A DNA stretch of 64,000 nt, taken from assembly GCA_023935145.1 (NCBI GenBank), contig CM043700.1, forward strand, positions 138,227,328 through 138,291,327, read 5' to 3'. Shown in pieces: positions 1-11,900 of this stretch (position 1 is its first letter; each line of letters starts with the position of its first letter). The notes below the pieces were generated by a model that was not told where the DNA came from, did not search any database, and saw only the letters and a list, made by a program, of their open reading frames with translations. Source of the stretch: Bretschneidera sinensis (Eukaryota > Streptophyta > Magnoliopsida > Brassicales > Akaniaceae). The translations under genes and the position numbers were made by a program.

Positions 1-1008
1 CCAATCTTCACCATCGAGAATGGGAATAGTCTTAGACAAAGCAAGACTCAAAACTACAGTTTATGTTTGCGAAGATAGATGAAAAATTCATTAGGTAGTT
101 TCATCGTCCTCAATTCTAACAGATAATGCCTCATTAATGGGCCAACAATGGGTTCTTGAAATCTGTCAGAATGGAGAATCCCAGGAATCTTTGTTCTTTT
201 TCTTTTTTGTCAGGAGCTTAAATGAAAGATTTATTACCAAGTAGTAGAACAACGAGGTGATTCCATGAGTCTACAATCCTCACCAATCTAGAGACTCTGG
301 TTGTTTTCTTATGCCCTGACTTTGTAAAAACATCAGCTGCCAATTTGCTTTAGCAGAAGTCAACAACTTAAAATATAGTACTATTTTTAAATATCATATA
401 CTAGTATCTAGAGCCTCTAGTCTTCCCTTAGACACCTAGGCACACCCAACATCCTGACACCCCGACACCTACACAGAAAATGTCCTTGAAAGATATGCAA
501 CCACTTCTGACAAATTGCTCCGCAAATAACAGCACAATCTAGCAGCCCTGTGACTCACTAAACTATGTAGGACTTTAACATGAGCAAACTAATAATCAAA
601 ACTGTCAATACTTGACAGGAAAAGAAAAGTAAATTAGCTGTAACATAAATAAGTATCAGTGTATCCCCCACCTAAATGTGCAATGCCATAACTTTCATAC
701 TGAGACACATGAATGTTTTCAGTAACATTTCAACACACAGGAATGACAAGTATTAGCATATACATGATCAAGACAAGATATAGGTATTCTGGATATTCTG
801 GGAAAATAAATATCAAATCCTTTCCTATGTGACCAAATCAAACTATTGCATTTCAAGCAATTCTATTAGAAAAATGAAAGAATATATTAAAGTTACAAAA
901 AACAACTAAAAATTATCATTCTAAGCCTAATAATGCTGACATGATAAAAATAGAACATTGGACAATTATTAACAAAAAATTCTATTGATATTAGCAAAAG
1001 AAACAAAC
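1..1008 (-). other. Intron of the inositol 5-phosphatase gene (no exon seen)
   Basis: Reading the minus strand leftward from the donor at 1008, I find no segment resembling the next expected catalytic-domain exon of the 5-phosphatase. The stretch is AT-rich and stop-filled on both strands. It is read as a long intron whose acceptor lies outside the window. Confidence 0.6.
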
Positions 1009-3871
1009 CTTGTTACCAATGTATCCCATAACACCAACACCCACAGTGGACACCTTTAAGTTCTGAATATGTTTGCGCAGGCTCCTACGGACCCATATGG
1101 TTAAGAAAATCCCAACCATCTGCTTACTTACTATCCTCACATATGATGATCTTCTTTTTCGCTTCATGAGGGATTCAAGGTCAAGTTCTTCAAGTAAATC
1201 GATCTCTGAGGGCACTCGATTCATGATTGACTTGAAAGAACTATATGTTCTGAAAGATTTGGATGCTTTAAAAGACTTCATTGATTTGAAGGAATTTGGT
1301 CTCTCCAAAACATGCTGAGATAGCAAATTCAGTGGGGGCTCTGGCCAGCTCAAACCAATCCTTTCAGACCCACTAAGCAATCTGTTTAATTTGCCTTTGT
1401 TTTGGGTAGCTGGTGCTTCTACATTTTCAGCAGAATCTTCTGTCCTCAAGCAATTTAACCTATCTAACCTCTTTGGAGAAGAAAATTTCCTTTCTAAATC
1501 CTGTTGTACTGGCATACCAAATTTGGCATCAATAGCAGAGTCTGAAACTCCAGAATTCACAAGTATGTTTTCACCTGTGACTGGTCTATCCTTCAATTCA
1601 TCAAAACGGTTGGTTTTTTCATCCAATGGATGAACTTCCTCACCAACATCACTATCACTTTCAAATGATATCTCCTCTTCAATATCAGGGGCATCATCAG
1701 ATGGCTTGAACTTTGATGGAGATGGGGGATCACTGTAGCTTTTAATCTTGGCCATTGTGGGTTGAATTCTATTCAGTGTTTCACGAATAATGTTTTCCCA
1801 CTTTGAAACTGGGCGGCTATCTTCAGCACCAAAAATATTCCCAGCATTTAATGGTACAATCTCCTGAAGACTGCAAACAAAAGCATTTATCATAATTCAC
1901 AATGGATTCTCTTGGATAAGTGCAATAGAAAGAAACAATAAAGACCGGTTCAATACAGGAACACATGTAAAATCAACACAGCCCATTCCATATTGAAAAG
2001 AACAAAAAAAATGCCGAAACATCAAGCTTGACAATTATAAAAAAAATGGAGTTATGTGAAACAAAATATAACACCACAAAATTGATCTTAACTAAAAGGT
2101 GCACTAGATGAACTAGTGTTTGTAACAAAAAGAGTATGACAGAGGTAGTCTACCACATATGAATGCGAATTCAGTCACTTAGTAAGTTCAGAACACAAAT
2201 TAGGGAAAAAATTACCCAATCACATAGATGTCCGCAGGCTCATTCATATCTATCCAATCATCAATATCTAGGTCATCAGGTGGAACTTTCCCTGCAACAT
2301 TCCATGTACCGACACATATTCTAGGAATAGATGAAGTGTGAATTAGAAACTATAGACAGCCTTAATTAACAGAATCCGATAGAATGGAACTTATTGCAGT
2401 TGGCAAAAGCAGTAAGGCTACTGTTTAGTCTTGTGTTATCGAAACATTATGAGAGAAACATCATACCTGAGTTCCTTTGTATTGATATACTGTGCCCTAA
2501 AAGTTTCTGAATTTCGTCGTCTTCTTAATCTTGGAAGAGCGTCTGAAATCCCCCAAAAAAATTAGAAAAAAAAACTGAGTTAAATGAATCAGAATATTTA
2601 AACTTATTTTCACATAAACTCAAGATTATATTTGAAATTGAAAGGATATTTGATATCTGAGATTAAGTGAATAACCAAGGCTTGACTAATGGGATGAAAA
2701 AAGGTGCCGTACCATAAATAAAACAGTTGCACAAAAGAAGAGCTTCCAAAGGAAGCAAAATAAAACTATTTCAAATTGGCTCATGAATGGTGGTATATAG
2801 GAAGTTTCCATCTTTCGTGCAAGGCCCAATCGTCCTTTAAATTTTAAGTCATGACAGAAAATCATCAGTAGGAAAAGGAAGGAAACTATGACAACCAATC
2901 AGAACAAACTATCAAAAATTAGTTCATCCACACTTTGATTCATTCATCCAATGGCTAAATAAGAAAATAGAGTATTAGCCCCTAACTTCATTGACTTGTT
3001 CAATTTATCTGTCTTCATCACCAATATTCAAGGAAATGAAGCAGCTCCAACAGGAAAAAAAACTTGGGGGAAACTTCTGAGCAAATATCGAATCATCTTA
3101 TGTAGCAAAGAAAAAGGCTGCTTTCTGTCCAAATGAATCTTTTTTATTTAATTTGAATTCCATAAACGACAAAAAGTTATGATTTTCACATTTCAAATCA
3201 AACCAAATTCTGCACAGAATTTCAAAAATTCACTTGAAGCATTACCATTAGAATAAACCTGGGTATCATCCTCTTTGCTTACTCCAAACGGCGTTCGTCT
3301 TCCCCGTGAACCGTATTCTGCAAAATCCACTTCACATTTTTAGACTCAAACCCCAAAAGGGTATTGTAAATGTATAGACTCCTAATATAAATATATTAGG
3401 AGTATATACATTTACAGGTATCTTTAAAACCGCAAAACAAAGCCCCTCACCCCAAGGAAAGAAAAAGAAGAACAAGAAACACCACCTCACACAAGCATAA
3501 TATCAAACACAAAACAATATCCAATAAATAAAACAAATATATCAAACTCAAAATCTTGTTTGGGGGGATGGAAAGTTAATTCATGGCATTATTAAGACTC
3601 ACCTTCAGTTTCTGAATCGGTATCGCTATCATCTTCTCGGTCGGTATCGGCGCTGTAATCGGATTCTTTGGCGCTGATGTTGAGCAATTTGCGCACGACA
3701 ACTCGAGGCCAGAAGAGCTGTAGGCACGAGGAACCCAAACAACAGATTTCAGCCCAACTTCTCTGCAAATTCTCTCTTTAGTATCCAAAATAAAAACCAA
3801 ACCCAGCAAGAAAAAAAAAAAAAAGAGTAGAGAGAGAGTACCTCTGGTTGTTGATTTGAGCGTTGCTTCAT
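1009..3871 (-). CDS. Type I inositol polyphosphate 5-phosphatase, N-terminal part (3' end outside window)
   Basis: Removes the 5-phosphate from inositol phosphates and/or phosphoinositides. Six exons are placed on the minus strand: 3871-3842, 3717-3603, 3317-3246, 2542-2467, 2320-2216 and 1870-1009. All have GT-AG junctions and join in frame to 420 codons. The short basic N-terminus is followed by LFWPRVVVRKLL, the usual opening of plant type I enzymes. The catalytic domain begins near residue 98 with RICVGTWNVAGKVPP, then VIGLQEIVPLNAGNIFGAED. Exon 6 contains the long Ser/acidic insert typical of the class and ends in VGVGVMGYIGNK. The catalytic His/Asp motifs of the C-terminal half are off-window. 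In-frame ATGs also exist upstream (3883, 3937); 3871 was chosen by family resemblance. From memory it resembles At1g71710 (5PTase3), but the exact paralogue is not settled. Confidence 0.9.
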
Positions 3872-5208
3872 GTCTGTATACATATGTAAGTAAAATGGAG
3901 AGAAAAAATTGCAGTGAAGTACGAAGAGAGAGATCAAAGAAATTGCAGAAAATGGAGGACGAGATGGGAGTGCGCAAGTTAAAGCAACATCAACCTTTTT
4001 GTTGGAAACTAACGGTAGTGGGCAGTGGACTTCATTAAAGAAAGACAGCTAAACAGTAACAAATTACTTACAAGAAAATTGAAATGTAGTACTATAGGGA
4101 AAAAACATACTACTAACCAATAACAGAATGGAAAAATTTATAAAATTTAGATTTTGTGGCAATTCCCACTTAAATAGTAATTAAATTGATTGTGTGGAAC
4201 ATATCATGCATCAAATTATTGAGTATTCCACTTATCACAAATATTTATGGAATATTTCATTTGTCTCTAAATAATTGTCAGGTTTACTATTTATTCAATC
4301 AAATAATTAGTTTTTTAAAAAATAATTAATTTTTTTAATATTAAATTACTAAATTATTTTTAGATGAATATTATTAAATTAATTAGTTTTTTAAAATATA
4401 CTGGTAGAGTTTAAAAGATTTTATTTTTAAAAAAAATAATTAAAATCAAAATTATTCCAAAAAAATCAAGATTACATATCACAAAAATACAAAAGATATT
4501 CAAAGTAGACACTAAAATTTATTGATTTAAATTGATTTAACATAAGAAAGATGAAAAAAATCATAATAATGTTTACTCGCTTATTGATAGCTATAGCCAT
4601 AAGTTTTAAATTCGAATTCCTCTATCCTTTGCACGGTTGAATTAAAAACTAAAAAAATATATTTCTAAATTTTTTTATAAATAAATAAAAATTAAAAATA
4701 AAAATAATTAATTTAATTGTACTTTCAATAGTTTAATTTAATTGTAGGACTTATGTATTGGACACAAATTCAGTTTTTCATATTGAATTGTCTAAAAGCT
4801 CATGAACCCTTCTGTCAATCTAATAAATCTATCTCCAACAAAAGTGGTCCTTTTTGTCTTTTTGAGTCACATGTTCCTGTTACATCCTAATTATGAGATA
4901 TTAAAAGGAAAAAAAAAGTTCGTGAGGTCACATATTTTCATCATAACTTGGGAAAAATTATATAAAAAAAAAAAAAAAAGAGAGAGAAAAGAAAACCCAT
5001 GGAAATGATTTTATTTTTATTATTATATTTTTTTTACTAAAAGTAATTTTAAAAAAGAAAAAGAGAAGGAGAAAAAAGCATCGAATCAAAAGAAAGTAAA
5101 TATATGATGAGAACCCGGTCCACGCGGATTTAGGTGAGAAGAATCATCAAGGAGTCCCGATTTGGGATCTTTGGTGGGCCCAGTATAAATTGGTCCCCAC
5201 TGGAACAG
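3872..5208. other. 5' leader of the phosphatase gene, then AT-rich spacer
   Basis: The first hundred or so bases (3872 to about 4030) would hold the minus-strand leader and promoter of the 5-phosphatase gene. The rest is very AT-rich with homopolymer runs. No coding sequence is supported; the 68-codon ORF at 4802-5008 is Lys/Phe-rich spacer sequence. Confidence 0.5.
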
Positions 5209-5890
5209 CCCTCCTTGGGTACCAAGTCGCACACGAGACTTTCACCTTATTAATGGAAAACCCTAGCCATCCGCTTTGATTTTCATTTTTTTTTATCTAA
5301 TGATCCTAGGTCTATGATAGAATTAAAAATACAACGTGACATGTACATTTCGGCCGCTTGGCTTAAGTAAACGATTTATAATTTATAAAATAATTTATTT
5401 TAAAATAATAATACAATTATAAATTGATCTTTGTTAGAATAAAATTTTTTATTTATACCAGATGTAAAATATAATTTTTACACAGGTAAAAACTTCGCTT
5501 ATAAATTGTTAGGTAACTTTATAAGTAACATAAATAATGATTGTACGAACGTTACTAATGAAGTTACTTAACATTTATTAGTAAAGTTTCTATCCAATGT
5601 AAAAATAGTGTCTTACACCGATTGCAGATAAGAATTTCTCGAACCAAAACAACCCTCCTTAGCTACCAAGCTGCACACAAGACTTTCACCATGTGAACAG
5701 AAAACCCTAGTCACTCGTTTTTATTTTTATTTTTTTTATTCTAATGATCTTAGGTCTTTGAAAGATTTAAAAATAATAAATAAACTATCATTATATGACA
5801 TGTACATTTTGACCGTTGGGCCTAATAGTATATAAACGATTTATAGTTTATAAAATAATTTATTTTAAAATAATAGTAAAATTATAAAGT
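5209..5890. repeat. Duplicated spacer block (two diverged direct copies)
   Basis: Copy 1 (about 5209-5408) and copy 2 (about 5645-5890) share a long colinear series of words. Examples are CCCTCCTT, ACCAAG, GACTTTCACC, AAAACCCTAG, ACATGTACATTT, AAACGATTTATA and AAAATAATTTATTTTAAAA. The period is about 437 bp. The interval between the copies is mostly a MITE-like element (5437-5640). No coding potential is seen. Confidence 0.65.
5437..5640 (+). mobile_element. MITE-like element, copy 1 of a local family
   Basis: It aligns end to end with the element at 30175-30346. Shared words include the central ACGTTA-type block followed by AAGTTACTTAACA, and the right end AATTTCTC. The left end is more diverged. 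It lies between the two copies of the duplicated spacer block. Non-coding; superfamily not assigned. Confidence 0.5.
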
Positions 5891-6813
5891 GTTTAATGTT
5901 TAATGAAACAGTAATAAAAACAGTTTTTCTAACACAATTTCAATGTCTTAAAAATTTAATCCATTTCATAAATCATTTAATGAATCATATTTAACTTTCT
6001 TTACTTAATTTCTGTTTAAAAAAAAATTACAAAACCATTTCATAAACTTTTTCAACCGCTTTCTAATTAGTATAAGAATTACAACCATCGAATTTGAGAT
6101 TTAAATTTTGATCTAACGGCTGTAAATTCATGTTAATTGCTTTCCTTTTAAGAAATTTTTTCCTACTTTTCCGTCGAATACAAACAAAAGAATGTATAGT
6201 TTGGCCAACTGCCGACCACACCAGATCGTGAATTTCACCAAAGAAGAATCATGTGTATGGGAGAAAATGGAGAATAGCAAAAAGGTTAGGATCCTGTGGT
6301 GTGGGGTCTACTGTTATAGGATATAGTTGCACCGCCATCCATTAGATTCTTAATTTGTGATGATCATTAAGTAAATTCAACAGCTTTGAACCCCACTTGA
6401 TCATATTGTGGGCCCAAATGATGATCAAATTCTTATCGAACACCATCCATTGACCTTTCATTCCTATTGTTATTTAAAGACATTCCCATAATTTTCCTTT
6501 GAATAGAAACATTTCGCATGCGATGCGGATCTTGGTATAGACAAGTGGGCCATGACTCATGATTTAAAGTTTTATAGGTCCTAACACCCATCCTCCATCC
6601 ATTTTCTTAATTTTAATATGTTTTACCTTAAAAAGCTTTATTCCCTTTGGCCTTTCCAAACAGAAAAATAAATAATAATCAATTCTTTATTTTCATAAAT
6701 TAATAAATATATATAAATAATCTATATTTAATGATATATATATAGTTAATGTAAATAATATTAAGAATTTATAATCTATTGTAAATAAAAAACTTTAATC
6801 TTATTACAACACT

Positions 6814-7330
6814 TGATATACCCTAATTATATTAGGACACTCTTCTGTAAACACCCTATAAGTTTCTAATACTGCAATATTAAACAGTCAAAATATACAA
6901 ACCCTAAATTTCTATTTTAATCTCTTCATGGTATCAGAGCAGTAAGATCCAAAAACCCTAAGCACTTGTTTCTTTCTCTCTAAATCCAAAATTATGGAAA
7001 ACACTACTCCAATTACATCTCTCTTCACCGAAATCTCTTACCTTGTTGTGATCCCCAGTAGTATCACGACTAACGTCACACATGTGCCTAGCGTCGCACG
7101 TGACTCCTCAGTCAACTCTATTCCATAAGTTGATCCTGTCATAATCATACCTATACCCACAGTCGATCATTCACTTATTACTACAACCGATCCTTCACTT
7201 GGTTTCTCATTTTCCCTCTCACCCTGCCAACTATCTTACTCTCCTTGCACTTGGTCCCATACCCATCACCTCCCATCAACTCTCTCTACCTCACACGATC
7301 ACTCAAGCTCTAGCACTCCTCTCCTTCAGA
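6814..7330 (+). mobile_element. Decayed short-LTR Copia-type fragment (LTR, primer-binding site, start of gag)
   Basis: A perfect initiator-tRNA-Met primer-binding word, TGGTATCAGAGC, sits at 6929-6940 directly after a CA at 6927-6928. The preceding LTR may begin at TGATATACCC (6814), which would make it only about 115 bp. An ATG at 6994 opens a gag-like frame (MENTTPITSLF) that stops after about 45 codons. No protease, integrase, RT or second LTR follows, so this is a truncated relic or a TRIM-like element. Confidence 0.6.
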
Positions 7331-7960
7331 GTATATTGATGCATGTTCCACAAAGAATAATAATAAAAAGGATAATTGATGCATGATTTAATTATATCCA
7401 CGCAAGTTTTTACCGTCATAAAAGTGAAGATGAGAAATACCTAGCTAGCTACCTTAATTACAAAAGCTATTACTCCCTGTTTAATCCATGACAGTACAGC
7501 TTATCTATTTTGATATCTAATTAATTTACTTTAAAAAATATATATTCATATTCTAATTAAAATAAAGCCCACTGTTCTTTTAACACAAGTCGGCCATAAT
7601 CCCTATCATATGTCAAATTCAAAGGAACAAACAACCATAAATTTGATCACATACATCCATGCATGAGAACAACGTGGTGGAACGAAAGTAAAATGCTAGT
7701 TTGTCCTTTTTCACAACGCATCTTTTACGTACTGATTTTACTCCAATTAAAGACGGACCCACTTAATTTTGGATGGACAGCTCAGATGTGATCATGCTAA
7801 CTAACAAACATCGTTTCCAGAATTAATTAAGCAAACGATGACTATAAACCTTTGACATTTTGACAAAATGAATTGTCCGATGTTAATTTGTCACTCGTTT
7901 TTGGCAATCAAGATTCGCTTTACTATGAATTGTGGGGCTTGACTCTCTCCAGTAGAAGGA
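7331..7960. other. Intergenic, nothing recognised
   Basis: AT-rich spacer with no open frame of note, no RNA gene and no clear repeat structure. Confidence 0.5.
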
Positions 7961-7965
7961 ATACA

Positions 7966-8148
7966 TGTAAATTTCAGTTTTATGAAAATTTTATTAATAA
8001 ATTTTAAAAATTTTATTAATAATGTTTATATAATTATTATTTATATTATCAATAAATATTTTTAATAATTATTAATAAAATGAAATTTTAAAACCAATGT
8101 ATAAATGAAGTTTTACATTCGATTCAAATAAAAATTTTACTTTTAATA
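7966..8148 (-). mobile_element. MITE-like element, probable inverted copy
   Basis: The stretch resembles the reverse complement of the 30175-30346 element. The shared core reads like TAATAATGTTTATATAATTA, followed by an ATTATCAATAAA block. The boundaries are approximate and the high AT content makes the call uncertain. Confidence 0.35.
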
Positions 8149-8659
8149 AACTCTTTCTCTAGTTTCTTTTAAAATAAAAAATTTTTTGTTTATGTTCAAC
8201 ATAACTTATTTTTATATCGAAATAAAAATTTAACTGATATATTTCATAAATACTCAGAGAGATTTGTTGCAGAAAAGCGTTGGAGGAGAGAAACCATGCT
8301 GCAGAACGCGAGTTTAGAGAGACAGGGTTTTCAGTGCCAATGAAATCAAAATTCAGTTAAATTAGCAGAAAAAAAGGGAAAGGCTATGTTGCAGAGAGGA
8401 GAAAATGGAGATATAAAAATTTATTTCTACAAATTAACTTAATCAAAAGTTCTTGTACTCTCTAAAATAATCAATCAACAAAAGCCAAACACCAAACCAT
8501 TTTGATTTCCAAGTATAAATGGGTCCATGCATGTGACTATGAGAAAACATATATATAGAAGTGAAAGCAGAGCATTTTAGCACTAAAAAGGAACAAAAGA
8601 CAGAGAATCACGTTAAGATTTTGTAGACAAAATCAAGTACTAAAAAGTCTTAAAGTACC

Positions 8660-8979
8660 TTTTAGTTTGGATTCTTAGCTTCTTTTTTCCTTCTTGATCT
8701 GCAATTTCCGCGAAACTAAGGGAAGAAATCTGGGATTCTGCAGGGATACTGCTTGCCCTTTCCTGACGAAAAAGAGAGAAAGAGAGAGAGAGGAATTTGA
8801 TTCTCTGCAAATTATTAAGTTTCTTTCTGGTTTTGGAATTTCTCGGAGAAAATAGAATACTGTTTGGGTTGTTTGTTGGGTGTTAATAAAGAACTTCGCT
8901 CTCACTCATCAGAGTCTTGAATCTGACTTCCTATCGCTCACTGCAGACTCATCTGATTCGACAAAGTTTTGACACGTGG
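8660..8979 (-). promoter_or_regulatory. Leader-exon-like segment with upstream G-box (minus strand)
   Basis: Read on the minus strand, 8940-8661 looks like a transcribed plant 5' leader. It is less AT-rich than its surroundings, has a long CT-rich tract (about 8773-8800) and ends in a good donor, CTAAAAG|GTACTT, near 8660. A G-box/ABRE core (CACGTG at 8973-8978) lies just upstream. No downstream coding exon could be found between 8600 and 4000. It may be the first exon of a non-coding RNA or of a lost gene. Expression data are needed to decide. Confidence 0.35.
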
Positions 8980-11900
8980 TTTTCGGTTTGTATTGCTTTT
9001 GTTGTGCGCCATTTTATGGAAGGAATATTTTTTGGCCCTCCGGTCTAAATCATTGAATTTATACCAATGAAAATTTTAGTGGTAATTTAAAATGCTATAT
9101 TGATAATATTAATTTTTAAAATTTATATTTATATTAATATTATTAATAAAATTTTTAATTAATTTAAATTATTAAATTTAAATCCTAATCAACCATAAAT
9201 TTTTATTTTTATAAAGTATTTTTCTTATTAGCATTTTTTAAAACCTTTTTAGAGGTTTTATTGGCTTTTTAAGGAGTATATAATATAATGTACATTTTGT
9301 TTTTTTCTCTACATATATAGTTATGCAATTTTCAAAGCACATCTTGTTTTTGTAACAATTTTTTTTCTTTGAGCAAAATTAAATTTATACTCGATATTTT
9401 TATTGTTGTTTCTATTTGATTTTTCAGTTTTTAATGAATATCAATTTATTTCTGAACGTTTTATTTCGACCCAACTGAATCTTTTATCCAAATCTATCTA
9501 TTAAAATTGGTGTAAGATAATTAGAATGAATGGTAAATAATACATTAATCTAGGCAGAAAGTCCAATTATATCGAAACAAAATGTTCATAAGTAAATTAA
9601 CATTATTTGAAAACTGAAAATCAAATAGACACAACGAAAAAACTTCGGAGACATTCTTTTTCCTTTTTCTTTTCTTTTCTTTCTTTTTTTGTTATCTAGT
9701 TCTCCATCATCGTGAGGCATCTAATAGCAACATGTAACAATGCACAATTCAGTTATAACTTAATTAACTAATTAATTGAACCGACTTAGTTAAAACAATT
9801 TAGTCAAACAGTTATATTGGATGCCGGTTTAAAATGGTCTTCATTGGTTTAAATTTTATTCATCAATTTATTGTCGATCAACTAAGACATGATTAACTCA
9901 CTCATGCCGTCAAATGTCTATTAAGAAAAAAATGGAATTTCTAAATAATCATTTACATATATGAAATCAAATAGTTCACATTAGTTTATTTACCAATACC
10001 CTCTTATTTATAGACCAACTATTTATTTTTCAATTCCATAAATTTACAAAATAAATTTTCGATTTGAATAAAAATCCAAATATTCATCTCCAAGGAAAAA
10101 AACACATCATGTATGGAACACTTTTGACTTAGAAAGAAAAGCCAATTAAATCATGAGACTAGCACCACACCAACTTCACCTTTAGTTTTCTTGATGTAAC
10201 TTAATGATAAAGATTGAATTGTAGGTAAGTAATAATTTTTGGGGTGAATTGTCCAATTTTTACAAATTAGAGAAGTGGTTTAAAATTAAAATATATGGAT
10301 TAATTTGCAAATCACCCATAAACCTAATTAGCATAAAAATATAACACAATTATTTTTGGTTTTCTTTTTCTAGAGAATTCTCAATGATTCGACATATACT
10401 TATGATGTTATTTAATATCAAATTTAAGTAAATTTAAAATTTGCTTAAATCTTATCTTGAAATCGTTTGGGATCAAACTACACCTATATGCTTGTTAATT
10501 ACTTCTTTATCTAAAAAAAAAAAGCTTATTAATTACTTGGAGGTGGAAATGCACAACTGTACAAGTTTGATAATTGTTCAGCCTATGTCCAATAGCCTCT
10601 CTTTAATTATCTAGAAAATTTATGGCACTGTTGGAATCAACAGTTAACCTCATCTCCATAACATATGCTGCAACAAAAGCCAGAACTAGACTGACAAAGA
10701 TTGTGGTCCAAAAGATATTATTCCTCTTAGCAATTACAGTTGCATCTCTCTCTGTCTAAATGGAATTACATCTCATCGTGTAAAGGGATATGAAAAATTT
10801 ATCATAAATAATTTTGGTATAGGTGGCATCACGTGATACACAAAAATATATTTAAGAGTCTATTTAGTTTACGGATAAAATTGTAATGAGATTAGATTAA
10901 AATTACAGTGTGATAAAATTACGATGGATTAAAGTGAAACTATTTTAGTTTTATGTTTAGTTTATAAAATTTTAAAATTGTGATTAAAGTGTGATAACAA
11001 ATATAAAGATTAAAATACTCTTCTTAATTTTTTTATAAATCATTTGTTTATATATATATATATATAACTTTAATTTTTTTCTTTCATTTTTCTTCATCTT
11101 TCCCCTTTGTTTCACGACAAAGAGTTTTATTTCTTCATTCTTCTTCATTTTCTTCATCCTCCTTCAAGGCGAATTCAATAATAGCAGCCGCTCAACTTAA
11201 AGTCGCAGAAAAAATATATCGGTAATTGTGAAGATTACGGTGGTTTGATAGTTTTCAACTGTTTTTCGACCGAAACTCAGCAAACGAACACAATATATGA
11301 ATAGATCGAGGAATTTCGAACTGAATGATGCAATAATATTCTAGTGGTGTGACTTTCCGTTGGCTGCGGCAGTGGTGGATCTTGACGAAACTTGGTGGAT
11401 TTCAATCACAAGATCCTCTTAATGCTGATAGTGTGGGTGGTGCCGCCTGAAATTTGTTGGAAAATGAATGAGAGAAAAAATAGATTTGCGTATCAACCTG
11501 TTAGAGAAATGATGAGATTGACGCTATTCTAAACAAAAATCTTAAACGAATGGTGTTATCAAGCAAAATCCTTAATAATTTCCGAGATTTTGTTTCCCTC
11601 GTAAGCTTCAGGGCGAAATTATTACATAAGGAAATGAAACTAAATAAAGAAAGGTTCTCTAAGAAATAATTTTGTTTTTTTTCAAATCATACTATGTATA
11701 TGTGATACGTACTAAGTTTATGCGTAATTTTATCAATTGTTTTATATGATGGGACGTAATTGTTATTTTTATAAAAATTGGAGTGAAGTTGTAGATATAA
11801 ACAAACATGAGAAATGTAAATTTTAATTTACTCTTAGATATGGTATGCATGAGTAAAATAAGAACAAGAACAAGAACAAGAAGGAATACTGTGATTTCAG

